Source: DATESZ01 sp035283845
GTDB lineage: Bacteria; Desulfobacterota; Syntrophia; Syntrophales; JACQWR01
Direction: 5' to 3'
Assembly: GCA_035283845.1 (NCBI GenBank)
Contig: DATESZ010000190.1
Location: 1 to 50,760 of the forward strand
Length of the DNA: 50,760 nt
Part shown: positions 1 through 9,400 of the stretch, one piece after another
Position numbering within the stretch: the stretch's first letter is position 1
Layout: each line of letters starts with the position of its first letter
Notes under the pieces: generated by a model
What the model was told of the DNA's origin: nothing
Databases searched by the model: none
Seen by the model: only the letters and a program-made list of their open reading frames with translations
Program-made: the position numbers and the translations under genes

Positions 1-129
1 GACTGTGTCATAATTCATTTTTTTGTCATTTCGAGCGTAGCGAGAAATCTTAATGACTAATGAAATTAACATATTAAGATTCCTCACCTCCGTTCGGAAT
101 GACCCTTTCCCCTATTACGACACAGTCTC
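1..129 (+). mobile_element. MITE-like inverted repeat, copy 1 (left 2 bases outside window)
   Basis: The copy starts at base 3 of the family end sequence GAGACTGTGTC and finishes with GACACAGTCTC at 119-129, giving 131 bp if the two missing bases are counted. Almost the whole element is an imperfect palindrome: a block reading TCATTTCGAGCG near the left pairs with CGTTCGGAATGA near the right. TTG follows directly at 130-132, the same triplet that flanks copy 4. It has no coding capacity. It lies downstream of the tolC-like gene, next to a G-rich repeat arm. Orientation is the same as copy 3. Confidence 0.85.
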
Positions 130-207
130 TTGAGGGAGGGGAAGGGGGGGATATTTTTACCTGCTTGACCGGACCCTTTGTGTCGGGCACCGTCATGAGA
201 GTTTCAT
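130..207 (-). repeat. REP-type C/G-rich repeat, right half, next to MITE copy 1
   Basis: The G-rich arm (TTGAGGGAGGGG, 130-141) is followed by a spacer and then by a 32-bp block at 176-207 that is identical to 5660-5691. Read on the minus strand the block begins TGAAACTCTCATGACG. The TGA at 204-206 is the stop codon of the tolC-like gene, so the repeat supplies the last codon of the gene. The matching C-rich arm lies outside the window, left of the MITE. Confidence 0.75.
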
Positions 208-1661
208 TTCGCCATAGGGGCAAATTTTTCTTCCGTGGCAGCCGATCTTCCCATCCGGCCGGCGCTCGCTAAGAGTCTCAAGCGCGCCGAATGCCATTCG
301 GCCAAACATTTGATACGTTCCTGCTGCGCATCGGAGAGAGTCGATTGCGTGCTGAGTATTTCCATGATATCCGCAGCCCCCTTGTCGTATCTCCGCTTGG
401 AAACCGTCAATGCTTCCTGCGCAGCTTCGAGCAGATTCGCGGAAGCGCCCAGATTCTGCAGGGAATAAGTGGCGTCGGCATAAGCCTTGATAAGTTCCAG
501 GGCGATACGATCTTTGGTGTCAATCAGGTCTGCCTCGCTTTTCTCCACCTGCGCCTGCGCTCCGCGAATCTTATAGGTGTTGGAGAATCCGTCAAAAATC
601 GGGATGTTCAGCGTAACTCCAATGGTCGTCTCTCTCGTTTCCCTCGGAGTGACGGCTTCGCCCGGTCTGGTGTTCTGATAGTAGGTGGTGGAAAAATTCA
701 GCGTCGGCAAACCAGCCGAACGGGCGACAACTACCCGATTTTTAGCTGCTTCGGCTTGCGCCTTGGCCGCAATAATTGCCGGGTGGTTTTTCTGGGTTTC
801 TTCCAACCAGCGGTTCAAGTCCTCGCTGATCGTCGCGGCATCCGCAGTGACATCATCCGGCATTAATATCTGGGTGTCACCTGGCACTCCCAATATATGC
901 ACCAGCACTGCCAGTGATTTCCAGTAATTGCCATTGGCGCGGTTATGTTCCAGTAACGCTTTGGCAAGGGCCGTTGTCGCACGCAATATATCTGTTTGGG
1001 AAGACGCGCCCTTTACTTCGCGAGCTTTTGTTGAGTTCAGCGTGCTTTGGGCGATCTCCTCGCCTTCGGTCGCGGCCTTAAGGGCCGCCTTGGCTGTCAT
1101 GGCGTCAAAATAGGCCAGGGTTACGGCCGACAAGGCTCTTTGAATGGCGTCGTTATGAGCGGCAAGCGCCGCGGTCAATAAACTCTCGGCTGCCTGGCGA
1201 GCGGCGGCGCGGCCCCCAAAATCAAAGATGCGCCAAGTCAATCCCCCCTGCATCGTGGTTCGATCGTTGTTGCTGTCAGGAACGTCGCTCCCCGGGTAAC
1301 GTATCCGGTCACTGGTCCGGTTCAACGATGCGCCTAAAGTAGGCAGGTACGCGGCCCGTGCTTCACCGACTGCGCCTGCCTGAATTTTAATTTGCGCCCA
1401 GGCGGATTTGATTTGCGGGTTATTGCATAGAGCGAGATCCACTGCCTCTCCCAACGCAAGCGGGCGGGAGAAATCTTTCTGCGCGGTGCATGGGATCGGG
1501 GCGGTATCCCCCGGAAGGATCACGCCTTTTGCAACCACCGCAGGCGCAGTGCGCAGGGGGTCGATAAAGAGATCGGGAAGATTGTAGCCAAAGACGGGCG
1601 CGCTCAGTGCCAGCAGGGCGACAAGCATTGCCATGACTATTCGGACCAGGTTAGCGTTCAT
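204..1661 (-). CDS. TolC family outer-membrane channel of a type I secretion system
   Basis: This 485-aa protein is the outer-membrane/periplasmic duct of the type I exporter encoded just upstream. The N-terminus has a signal peptide (hydrophobic MAMLVALLALSAPVFG, residues 10-25). The rest shows the two repeated outer-membrane-efflux modules: a first half with EARAAYLPTLGASLNRTSD and a second half with ARSAGLPTLNFSTTYYQN. Such duplicated helical segments are typical of TolC/LapE/AggA proteins, and the length is normal. The start ATG at 1661 overlaps the end of the HlyD gene by 11 bp, so the two are co-translated. The stop lies inside a REP-type repeat. It could belong to an efflux pump in principle, but the ABC-HlyD-TolC order makes protein secretion far more likely. 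Confidence 0.92.
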   Translation of the reverse strand: MNANLVRIVMAMLVALLALSAPVFGYNLPDLFIDPLRTAPAVVAKGVILPGDTAPIPCTAQKDFSRPLALGEAVDLALCNNPQIKSAWAQIKIQAGAVGEARAAYLPTLGASLNRTSDRIRYPGSDVPDSNNDRTTMQGGLTWRIFDFGGRAAARQAAESLLTAALAAHNDAIQRALSAVTLAYFDAMTAKAALKAATEGEEIAQSTLNSTKAREVKGASSQTDILRATTALAKALLEHNRANGNYWKSLAVLVHILGVPGDTQILMPDDVTADAATISEDLNRWLEETQKNHPAIIAAKAQAEAAKNRVVVARSAGLPTLNFSTTYYQNTRPGEAVTPRETRETTIGVTLNIPIFDGFSNTYKIRGAQAQVEKSEADLIDTKDRIALELIKAYADATYSLQNLGASANLLEAAQEALTVSKRRYDKGAADIMEILSTQSTLSDAQQERIKCLAEWHSARLRLLASAGRMGRSAATEEKFAPMAK

Positions 1662-2994
1662 TCAAGCTCTCCCGTGCGTGCTGGATAAGAGGGCTTAAAA
1701 CATACTCGATCACCCGGCGCGTGCCCGTCTTGATTTCCGCCCTGACGGACATGCCCGCACTCAAATTTATCGCGCGGTCATTGACCATGATGGAAGATTT
1801 ATCGAGCGCCACGCGCACTGAATAAATCAGTCCTCTCTTCTCATCCTTGACGGCATCGCGCGATATGTGGACCACATGGGCGGGCACCGTGCCATACTTG
1901 GTGTATTCAAAGGCATCGACCTTGACTTCAGCAGACTGGCCTTCCTTGACAAATCCGATATCCTTGTTCTCCACCATGGCTTCGACTTCAAGCTGATGCT
2001 CTTGGGGGACGATCAGCATCAGCGTCTGCGCCGCCGGCACTACTCCGCCGATTGTATGCACCGTCAATTGCTGAACCGTTCCATCCACCGGAGAAACCAG
2101 TTTGAGCAACCTGCTGTGAAAGGCTGCCCGGCGCGCATCAGGCTGAGATGCCCCGGCGATCCTGTCACCTTCTGTCCAGTCGTCATAGGCAGCGCGCTTG
2201 ACTTCGGCAATTAAGGCCGCCCGCTGGTTTTTAGCCGCGGTCAATTGACCTTCCAACTCGATCCGCGCCTGCTCTTTTTCCATATAAGCATGCATGGCTA
2301 CGTCGCGGTTTTTGGCCAGCTCCTTGTAATCAGAGGCCACTTGTGTTGCCAGAGGCAAGGCCTGTTCATAACGATTTATGTCCCCATCAAGGCGCTTGAG
2401 CTTTGTCATAAAATCCTGGAATTGACCATCCAGATGTTCCTGGGCTTCGTAAAATTTTTCGGCCGGAATGCCATCGCCGGCAGACAGTTTTGGCGGTTTC
2501 AGGCTATCAATTGCCGCAATCATCGCCCGCGACCTCGCTATCTGTACAATCGCCTCTGTTGCACTGCTGATCGCCTTATCATGTTCCGCGAGGGGCGCAC
2601 TGGCGTCCAATTCAACCAGCACATCCCCTTTTTTGACAACCTGACCCTCCTTGACGTGTATTGCCTTGACACTGGCCACTTCGACAGAGGCGATATTTTT
2701 TGTGCGCTCGCTCGGAATGATCTCGCCGATTGCGTTCACAATGATGTCCATTCGGCCTATAACTGACCAGATAAACAGCGCCGCGACCAGCGCCATCAGC
2801 ACTTTGGCTGTGAGCCGGGAGGCCGGCGAGACCGGTTTTTCCTGCAGGGCTAAGGCGGCAGGCAAAAATTCCGCTTCCTGCTGCTTGAAGAGATTGCCGC
2901 CCAGTTGCCTGCGTTTTTCCCAGGATTGTCTAAATATTTTTCGATAATGACGGAGTAAGAACCAGTAGGCCTCCAACTTGTGCTTGACGCTCAT
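1651..2994 (-). CDS. HlyD family periplasmic adaptor of type I secretion
   Basis: This 447-aa membrane-fusion protein would join the inner-membrane ABC exporter to the TolC duct. It has a cytoplasmic N-terminal tail of about 60 residues and one membrane segment (VLMALVAALFIWSVIG, about 65-80). A lipoyl/barrel-sandwich half-motif follows (VKAIHVKEGQVVKKGDVLVELD, about 108-130), then long coiled-coil helices (about 135-280). The second lipoyl half (SPVDGTVQQLTVHTIGGVV) and the beta-barrel domain complete it. The gene lies 2 bp after the ABC gene and overlaps tolC by 11 bp, so the three form one transcription unit. Its length is close to HlyD of E. coli (478 aa). Assignment to an exporter of adhesins or RTX-like proteins is by family and context. 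Confidence 0.93.
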   Translation of the reverse strand: MSVKHKLEAYWFLLRHYRKIFRQSWEKRRQLGGNLFKQQEAEFLPAALALQEKPVSPASRLTAKVLMALVAALFIWSVIGRMDIIVNAIGEIIPSERTKNIASVEVASVKAIHVKEGQVVKKGDVLVELDASAPLAEHDKAISSATEAIVQIARSRAMIAAIDSLKPPKLSAGDGIPAEKFYEAQEHLDGQFQDFMTKLKRLDGDINRYEQALPLATQVASDYKELAKNRDVAMHAYMEKEQARIELEGQLTAAKNQRAALIAEVKRAAYDDWTEGDRIAGASQPDARRAAFHSRLLKLVSPVDGTVQQLTVHTIGGVVPAAQTLMLIVPQEHQLEVEAMVENKDIGFVKEGQSAEVKVDAFEYTKYGTVPAHVVHISRDAVKDEKRGLIYSVRVALDKSSIMVNDRAINLSAGMSVRAEIKTGTRRVIEYVLSPLIQHARESLNER

Positions 2995-2996
2995 CC

Positions 2997-5138
2997 TTAC
3001 ACCACCTGGAGGCTGCCGCCACGTGAACCGAATTGCAATCGATTCAAGTGTGCATAAATTCCGTCCTGCCGCGCAACTAATTCGGCATGCGAACCTTCCT
3101 CAATAATTTGCCCCCGATCCATGACGATGATACGGTTCGCATCGCGCACGGCGGAAAGCCGGTGAGCAATGATCAATACCGTCCGCCCCGCGCAAATTTT
3201 TCGCATATTCTCCTGAATAACCATTTCCGATTCATAGTCCAGAGAACTGGTGGCTTCATCAAAGATCAGGATGCGCGGATTGCTGATCAGTGCGCGGGCA
3301 ATCGCGATTCTTTGGCGCTGACCGCCGGACAACGCCGAACCATGCTCTCCTACTTTGGTGTCATAGCCTTCCGGCTGTTCGCAGATAAACTCATGCGCCC
3401 CAGACATCTTCGCCGCATCGATAATCGCTTCGATGGGCAAGGAGGGATCGGACAGGGCGATATTGTCCCGAATGGTACCTGAGAAGAGGATATTTTCCTG
3501 CAGCACCACTCCCAACTGGTGGCGTAACGAGGTGGTATCAATAATGGAAATGTCCTGACCATCGATCATAACCCGGCCGCGATCCGGCACATATAAACGT
3601 TGAATCAGCTTGGCCAGGGTGCTTTTCCCGGAACCGGAGCGCCCGACAAGGCCGATAACTTCCCCTGGCGCTATTTTGAGATTGACCGTACGAATGACAT
3701 CCGGCGTGTCGGGATGGTAGCGAAATGATACCTGGTCGAACTCGATTGCGCCGGACAACCGGGGAATGCGGGTCTTTTGGCCGGCAACTTCCACCGGCGA
3801 ATTGAGAATGTCTCCCAGCCGCTGCATGGAAATCCCGACCTGCTGGAAAGAAGTCCATAACTGCGCAATGCGCAAAATGGGCGCCGCAACCTGGCCCGAA
3901 AGCATGTTGAAAGCTATCAGTTGACCGACCGTCAGTTTGCCTTCCACCACCAGCGACGCGCCCACCCAGATGATGCCCACGGTCACAAGCTTGCTTACTA
4001 TGGTGATGCCGCCGCTGGCAAGATTCGAGATGTTATTGGCGCCCAAGCTTGTAGTCACATATGAGGCGAGCTGCTTTTCCCAGTTGTCGACCCAGCGCGG
4101 TTCCACCGCCATCGACTTCAAGGTGTCGATGCCGTTGATAGACTCCACCAAAAATGATTGGTTCATGGCGCCGCGATTGAATTTTTCGTTCAGGCGGGCG
4201 CGCAAAATCGGTGTCAGCACCATCGACAAGACGAAATACACAGGAATTGAGATCACGACAACAAGAGTAAGGAGGGGACTGTACAAGAGCATGACGCCGA
4301 TAAATACAAATGAGAAGCTAAAATCCAGCACCAGCGTGAGGGCGTTTCCGGTGAGGAAGGAGCGAATGTGTTCCAGCTCGCGAATTCGCGCCACTGAATC
4401 GCCAACCCGCCTGGCCTGGAAATAGCCAAGGGGCAGGGCCACCAGATGCCGGAAGACCCTTGCTCCCAGTTCGACATCGATCTTGCTGCTGGTATGGGCG
4501 AAGACCCAGGTACGGATAACGCTCAGAACGGCTTCGAAGATAGAGGCGCAAAGCAGCGCGACAGCTATGACATTGAGCGTCTTCATGGCGTGATTGACCA
4601 GGACCTTGTCCATCACCACCTGAAAACAGAGGGGGGTCACCAGGCCTATGAGCTGAAGCACAAAGGAGATCAACAGGACCTCACCGAGGAGCTTCCGGTA
4701 TTTCACGATTGCCGGAATAAACCAACTGAAATCGAACCTGGTGAGATCGCCAAGGTAAGTCATTTTGGAAGTAAAGAAAATGAACTGGCCGGACCAACGT
4801 TCCAGAAATTCCTGTTTTGTAATGACCTGGGCGGTAGGGTTGCCGGGCTGCTGGGTTACTATCTTGGCTTTAGCTTGATCGCCGCCCTCATAACCGAATT
4901 TTATGGCGATGAAATAGTTCCCCTCCTTGTCAATGGCAATGGCCGGCAGAGGCGCACGGTCCAAACGATCCTGGTCCTGCGTGACGAGCTTCGCCGTCAT
5001 TCCCAGGAGTTTAGCGCCTAAAAGAATTTTTTCTACAGTAAACGGTTGCTGTCCGAACTCGTGCCGTAATTTGGCTTCATCAGCGGCAATTCCATGGTTC
5101 CGGGCAATCAGCAATAAACACGTAAGTCCTGAATCCAT
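2997..5138 (-). CDS. Type I secretion ABC transporter with inactive C39-like domain (HlyB/LapB type)
   Basis: This 713-aa protein has three domains in order. An N-terminal peptidase-C39-like domain covers about residues 1-125. A six-helix exporter transmembrane domain covers about 145-430. The ATPase has Walker A GRSGSGKST near 500, LSGGQ near 600, and IFDEATSSLD followed by an H-loop. In true C39 peptidases the active-site motif is D-C-G; here it reads D-S-G-L-T-C-L. The catalytic His position reads NYF instead of HFV. The domain is therefore a substrate-docking C39-like domain (CLD), as in HlyB, which serves substrates with C-terminal signals and no double-glycine leader. The ATG is preceded by GAGGGG. 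No RTX-type substrate gene lies in the window; the nearest secreted protein is the TpsA adhesin upstream. Confidence 0.93.
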   Translation of the reverse strand: MDSGLTCLLLIARNHGIAADEAKLRHEFGQQPFTVEKILLGAKLLGMTAKLVTQDQDRLDRAPLPAIAIDKEGNYFIAIKFGYEGGDQAKAKIVTQQPGNPTAQVITKQEFLERWSGQFIFFTSKMTYLGDLTRFDFSWFIPAIVKYRKLLGEVLLISFVLQLIGLVTPLCFQVVMDKVLVNHAMKTLNVIAVALLCASIFEAVLSVIRTWVFAHTSSKIDVELGARVFRHLVALPLGYFQARRVGDSVARIRELEHIRSFLTGNALTLVLDFSFSFVFIGVMLLYSPLLTLVVVISIPVYFVLSMVLTPILRARLNEKFNRGAMNQSFLVESINGIDTLKSMAVEPRWVDNWEKQLASYVTTSLGANNISNLASGGITIVSKLVTVGIIWVGASLVVEGKLTVGQLIAFNMLSGQVAAPILRIAQLWTSFQQVGISMQRLGDILNSPVEVAGQKTRIPRLSGAIEFDQVSFRYHPDTPDVIRTVNLKIAPGEVIGLVGRSGSGKSTLAKLIQRLYVPDRGRVMIDGQDISIIDTTSLRHQLGVVLQENILFSGTIRDNIALSDPSLPIEAIIDAAKMSGAHEFICEQPEGYDTKVGEHGSALSGGQRQRIAIARALISNPRILIFDEATSSLDYESEMVIQENMRKICAGRTVLIIAHRLSAVRDANRIIVMDRGQIIEEGSHAELVARQDGIYAHLNRLQFGSRGGSLQVV

Positions 5139-5166
5139 CTTTCCCCTCGCAATAAAATCTGACGAC

Positions 5167-5317
5167 CTCGTAAAAAGTCCGAAATCTCCTCCCCCTCGAC
5201 GGGGGAGGGTTAGGGTGGGGGTGGTAAGTAACCGTATTTCCGGATGTTATTTCCCCCTCCCCTTCATCCCCTCCCGATCCCCTCCCGCCAGGGGAGGGGA
5301 AATTTATTTTTTACGAG
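5167..5317. repeat. Inverted-repeat element enclosing two C/G-rich hairpins
   Basis: CTCGTAAAAA at 5167-5176 and TTTTTTACGAG at 5307-5317 are inverted copies. Inside lie two separate palindromes with 8-bp arms: CCTCCCCC with GGGGGAGG, followed by GTTAGGGTGGGGG, and CCCCTCCC with GGGAGGGG. The element abuts a truncated-looking small frame on its right and lies 28 bp before the ABC transporter start on its left. It is related in composition to the REP family, but its outer ends differ. Confidence 0.6.
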
Positions 5318-5321
5318 TTCA

Positions 5322-5357
5322 TCATATTTCATAGAGTTCTATTTCGGCTATCTGCAT
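5322..5357 (-). other. Micro-ORF (11 codons) with strong Shine-Dalgarno; possible gene-start remnant
   Basis: On the minus strand AAGGAG is followed by TTTTT and an ATG at 5357; the frame reads MQIAEIELYEI and stops at the edge of the repeat element ending at 5317. The peptide resembles the usual first residues of enolase-superfamily proteins, but eleven residues cannot prove this. It is either a leader peptide ahead of the type I secretion genes or the first codons of a gene cut off by the repeat. Confidence 0.3.
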
Positions 5358-5459
5358 AAAAACTCCTTTTTAGTCGCCTGCTGCGTTTACGATGGAAGCA
5401 GCTTGTCTTTTCCTTGCGTCACGCTGCCTGAATCGTTGCCGAAAGTCAACGAAAATTTT

Positions 5460-5691
5460 CATCTGAAAATACCTTTCACCCTCCCCCTAACCCCCTCCCC
5501 TTGAGGGAGGGGGAAGGGTCATTCCGAACGGAGGTGAGGAATCTTAATATTAATTTCATTAGCCATTAAGATTTCTCGCTGCGCTCGAAATGACAAAAAA
5601 ATGAATTATGACACAGTCTCTTGAGGGAGGGGGAAGGGGGAGGGGTAATTTTCATTCTCCTTTGTGTCGGGCACCGTCATGAGAGTTTCAT
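5460..5691 (-). repeat. REP-type repeat split by MITE copy 2
   Basis: Read on the minus strand it begins TGAAACTCTCATGACG (end at 5690) and carries AATGAAAATTACCCCTCC and the C-rich arm. It is then interrupted by the MITE, resumes with the G-rich arm, and ends with GTGAAAGGTATTTTCAGATG (start at 5460). Outside the MITE it matches the uninterrupted copy at 19666-19776 closely. The G-rich arm (TTGAGGGAGGGGGAAGG) appears both before (5501-5517) and after (5621-5637) the MITE, so more than a simple 3-bp duplication took place. Confidence 0.8.
5518..5620 (-). mobile_element. MITE-like inverted repeat, copy 2, left end lost
   Basis: This copy runs in the orientation of copy 4. It is intact from GTCATTCCGAACGG (5518) to GACACAGTCTC (5610-5620), with a 2-bp deletion in the central AT stretch. 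The first 26 bases of the element (terminal repeat and TAGGGGAAAGG) are missing and replaced by a second copy of the REP G-rich arm. The join lies in GGGGAAGGG, which is nearly identical in both partners, so recombination through that short match is likely. Confidence 0.8.
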
Positions 5692-5709
5692 GTCGTGGCG
5701 TTCCAGTAC

Positions 5710-6429
5710 TCAACGCATTATACAGCCGGTAGCAGCTTTATTAGCTTCGCCTTCCTTTGGCGAGTCCCCCATGAATGCGGGCAGCGTGAAGTCAATGCCG
5801 GGATTGCCAGGTAAAATCTGTGGAATGGACTCCATTGTCTGCACATACACATACTGGCCCGCGCTCAGATTCTGTGAACCGGCGTTGTTACTGACGCTGA
5901 TGCCTCCTTCCAAGACGAATAAATACAACCCATTCGGAATCGAGCCGCAGTTGCCCTCGCAAATTTTGCATTCGTAAGTGGTACCCCTGACGCCTGCCAC
6001 CGCCGAAGGCGTCATTAATTGATAGCTGTTCTGATCGCCCCGTTTACCTATCGATCCGGTGACGGCGCGCATCCCTCCCTTGAACAAATTATAAGTGGCC
6101 TTGTCCTCTTTGGGTTTGGCTTGATCAAAGTTATACTCTGATATCTTGAGCTGTGTGTCGGGACGCATGTTTATCTCGCTGCCGTCGGTAAACTTGATCC
6201 GGGCATAGGTCTTCTTTTCGGTTACCAATATATCTCCCTGTTCGACGACAGAATTTATGGACAAGACCCTCGTCGTTCCATCCGCCTTTTTTGCAAACAG
6301 CGGCCCGCTCAAATGGGTAACCCTGCCCGCCTCTGTTTCGGCAAAGCACAGAGAGCCGAAAATCAGCAATAAAGACAACAATAGCAGGTTAGTTGCAATA
6401 ATTCTTGACGTCGTCGGTCTTTTTGTCAT
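5710..6429 (-). CDS. FecR-domain periplasmic protein
   Basis: I chose the ATG at 6429 (239 aa, first residues MTKRPTTSRIIATN). It is preceded by GTGGAG and gives a clean signal peptide (LLLLSLLLIFGSLCFA), whereas the ATG at 6474 would add a charged tail and a longer overlap. The chosen start still overlaps the end of the tpsA-like gene by 41 bp, so the two are translationally linked. The FecR domain is recognisable in LSINSVVEQGDILVTEKKTY, KFTDGSEINMRPDTQLKI and GVRGTTYEC (about residues 40-165). A CKICEGNC cluster follows. FecR domains in large adhesin loci are common but their role there is unsettled; this one lacks the cytoplasmic anti-sigma part of classical FecR. A signalling or cell-surface role is inference. 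Confidence 0.85.
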   Translation of the reverse strand: MTKRPTTSRIIATNLLLLSLLLIFGSLCFAETEAGRVTHLSGPLFAKKADGTTRVLSINSVVEQGDILVTEKKTYARIKFTDGSEINMRPDTQLKISEYNFDQAKPKEDKATYNLFKGGMRAVTGSIGKRGDQNSYQLMTPSAVAGVRGTTYECKICEGNCGSIPNGLYLFVLEGGISVSNNAGSQNLSAGQYVYVQTMESIPQILPGNPGIDFTLPAFMGDSPKEGEANKAATGCIMR

Positions 6430-9400
6430 CAGTCGTTTGTTCTCCACTTTCCCTGGTTTTCTTTTTGCGTTCATCCTCGTCTTCGCCCTTCTCGGACGAC
6501 TCTATTTTTCCCATCGCCGTCATGATTGAGGATATCGTATTGGCGGTAGCCGTCTCATTGCTGCTGGCATCGGGAGATGCATCATTCAGCCGTATCGAGC
6601 CATTCGGGGTGCTCCAACCGATACCTGTCCCGAAGACAATGCTTCTGCCGGCCTTCAGGGATATATTCCCATTTGCTGACACGAGATTGCCGTCGATCGT
6701 AAGGTCATCAGCGCCGCTACCGGGCGAGGCCTCCAATGATATGTCGCCGTCGGCGTAAACGCCGCCGGAGCCGATCGTCAGAGGGCTGTGGGCGATGATG
6801 GAAACCTTGCCTCCTGATGCGGTAATCGTGGCTAAGCCGGAAGTGATGGCCCCGATATTTTGGAGAATGACGTTTCCCGTGCCGAGATTTCTCATGCCGC
6901 TCACTGCGAGAACACCGGCGTTGTCAATTTCGATATTGTTGGTGGCGGTATTCAGAGCGGTAAGATTATTCAAGCCCGTCATGAGAGGATCGCCGCTGCC
7001 GATGCCGTTTACTGCTTCGGCGTCAAGAGACCCCGCAGTTATGCTTCTCGCACTGCCCATGCCGTTGATAATCGCGCCGCCGGAGTTGAGGGTAACACCT
7101 GTACCGGCAGTGACAAGGCCGTTCAACGTTATATCGCCGCCCGCCTTCGCGTTCAGAGATCTGCTTACTGTGGAAGAGTTCAGGGCAAGGGCGCCGGCGT
7201 CTCTCAAAGATACGTCCTTCCCGCTCGTGATCCCGACGCTGCTGAAGTCGTTGCCCGCGTTCATCAGGGTGATGTCATGAGCGGCCCCGGCGTCAAGGGT
7301 TAAATTGTAGCCTCTTCCCGTCACCGGGCCGTCAAAAATTATATTGCCCATTCCGGCGCTAATGACGGCGTTCCCCTGAAGTATCACCGGACCGTCGTAG
7401 TAATGGGCGCCATTCGTGGTGGTGATGTTGCCGTTTACTGCATACGTTGTCCCACTGGCCGTCCTGAAATCAAAGTTAGGGCTCAACGTCAGATCTGTTC
7501 CGGAAACACTGTAAGGGACGTCGCTGGAAGCAAAAGTTCTTTTAGCGTCTCCGAGAGTGGCGTTGGACATTGTCCCGCCGCCGCTGCTTGCTGTTACGGT
7601 GCTGGAACTAAGTAAAAGATTGGTAATGTCTTCGCCGGTCGAGAGATAGACAGAAGCGCTCTTCACGCTGCCGTCATTGGCAACATAGGCGAGCAGGGCG
7701 CTGTTATTGGGAATGGAGTTAAGGGGAAACATCACAGAGTAATTCCCGCTTGCGTCGGTGGCCGCCTGGTCAGGAAACAGCGCCCCATCTACGACGAAAT
7801 CGATGGTTTTCCCTCCTGCGGCAACATCGAGCATGCCGGAGACGATCTGTCCGGGGGCGATCACGCCCGTGGTGTCATCGACGAGGGTGACCTGATAGTT
7901 GTTGCCGCCGTTGCCATCAGCAATAACTGCTTCAGGTTTCAACGTCTTGCCGGTGCCCGCAATCTTGCTGTCATAGACCTCGGTCAACGTCGCCGTGTCA
8001 TCGCCTGCAAGACTCCCCGAGGTGATCGAGGGCGTTGCTGCAGCGCTTGTCGTGCGGTCATAGCCCTTGGTGTTGGCGGCCGCGGTGATAGTCAAGGGCG
8101 CCTTGCTGATCACGCCGTTGGCGGCGGCTAACGTCGTGACGGTGTAGTTGTTGCCGCCGTTGTCGTCATTCACCGTATAGGCCGAAACGTTCAGCGTCTT
8201 GCCGGTGGCGGCGTTCTTGTCGGAGTAGACTTCCGCCAGGCCGCTGACCGTGTCCGCGCCGCCCTGGATGCCCGATACCGTCGGGGCGGCGGCAGCGGTA
8301 ATCCCGCCGTCGTAGGTCTTGGTGTTGGCGGCCGCGGCGATGGTCAAGGGCGCTTTGCTGATCACGCCGTCGGCGGCGGCTAACGTCGTGACGGTGTAGT
8401 TGTTGCCGCCGTTGTCGTCGTTCACCGTATAGGCCGAAACGTTCAGCGTCTTGCCGGTGGCGGCGTTCTTGTCGGAGTAAACTTCCGCCAGGCCGCTGAC
8501 CGTGTCCGTGCCGCCCTGGATGCCCGATACCGTCGGGGCGGCAGCAGCGGTAATCCCGCCGTCGTAGGTCTTGGTGTTGGCGGCCGCGGTGATGATGAGA
8601 CCTCTGGCTGTGATGTCCGCCATCGTGGCAGCGGTGGTGTTGAAGGTGTAGTTGCCCGCATCCGTATTCGTCAGGGTGATGCCGCCGACGTTTACAGTCT
8701 TGCCGGCGGCTGCGTTCTTGTCCAGATAGGCAGCGCTTGCATAGGCGGTGGTGAGGATGTCGCCCGCTACGCGGTTGTCCGCCAGGGTAACGGTCGCACC
8801 AGTCAGCCCGTCATAAATCTTGTTCACACCGGTCGCCGTAACGGTGAGACCTCTGGCTGTGATGTCCGCCGTCGTGGCAGCGGTGGTGTTGAAGGTGTAG
8901 TTGCCCGCATCCGTATTCGTCAGAGTGATGCCGCTGACGTTCACAGTCTTGCCGGCGGCTGCGTTCTTGTCCAGATAAGCAGCGTTTGCATAAGCGGTGG
9001 TGAGCATGTCGCCCGCTACGCGGTTGTCCGCCAGGGTGACGGTCGCACCAGTCAGCCCGTCATAAACCTTGTTCACACCTGTCGCCGTGACCGTGAGACC
9101 TCTGGCCGTGATGTCTACTGTCTGCGTGCCGCCGGTGAAGGTGTAGTTGCTGGCCAAGCCAGCGCGGTTGCCCAGCGACAGGCCGCTCACGTTCACAGTC
9201 TTGCCGGTGGCTACGTTCTTATTCGCCACCGTGCCGGTCCCGGCCAGGGTAAGGGTCTCGGCGCCAACCAGTGTGCCTATCGTCATCGCCCCTGCCGCGA
9301 CGTTTACTGTGCCGTCATAAGTGCGGCTGCCGGTCAGGCTGACGGCGTAGGGGTTGATGGTGCTGGTGGTGTTGTTGGCATAGCTGACGTTGTAGTTGCC

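Larger units (their letters stand above)
5139..5709. other. 571-bp gene-free region with nested repeats between fecR-like and type I secretion genes
   Basis: The region contains, left to right: an outer inverted repeat (CTCGTAAAAA at 5167-5176 against TTTTTTACGAG at 5307-5317) enclosing two C/G hairpins (CCTCCCCC/GGGGGAGG at about 5188-5209 and CCCCTCCC/GGGAGGGG at 5279-5299); a tiny open frame with a strong ribosome site (5322-5357); about 90 bp of non-repetitive sequence; then a full REP repeat carrying MITE copy 2 (5460-5691). I see no convincing promoter for the type I secretion genes. They may depend on readthrough past these hairpins or on a weak promoter I cannot recognise. Confidence 0.7.

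Noticed and set aside
4446..5021. 191-aa plus-strand open frame opposite the ABC transporter
   Set aside because: No motif, no ribosome site, and the opposite strand codes for a complete C39-like domain and exporter.
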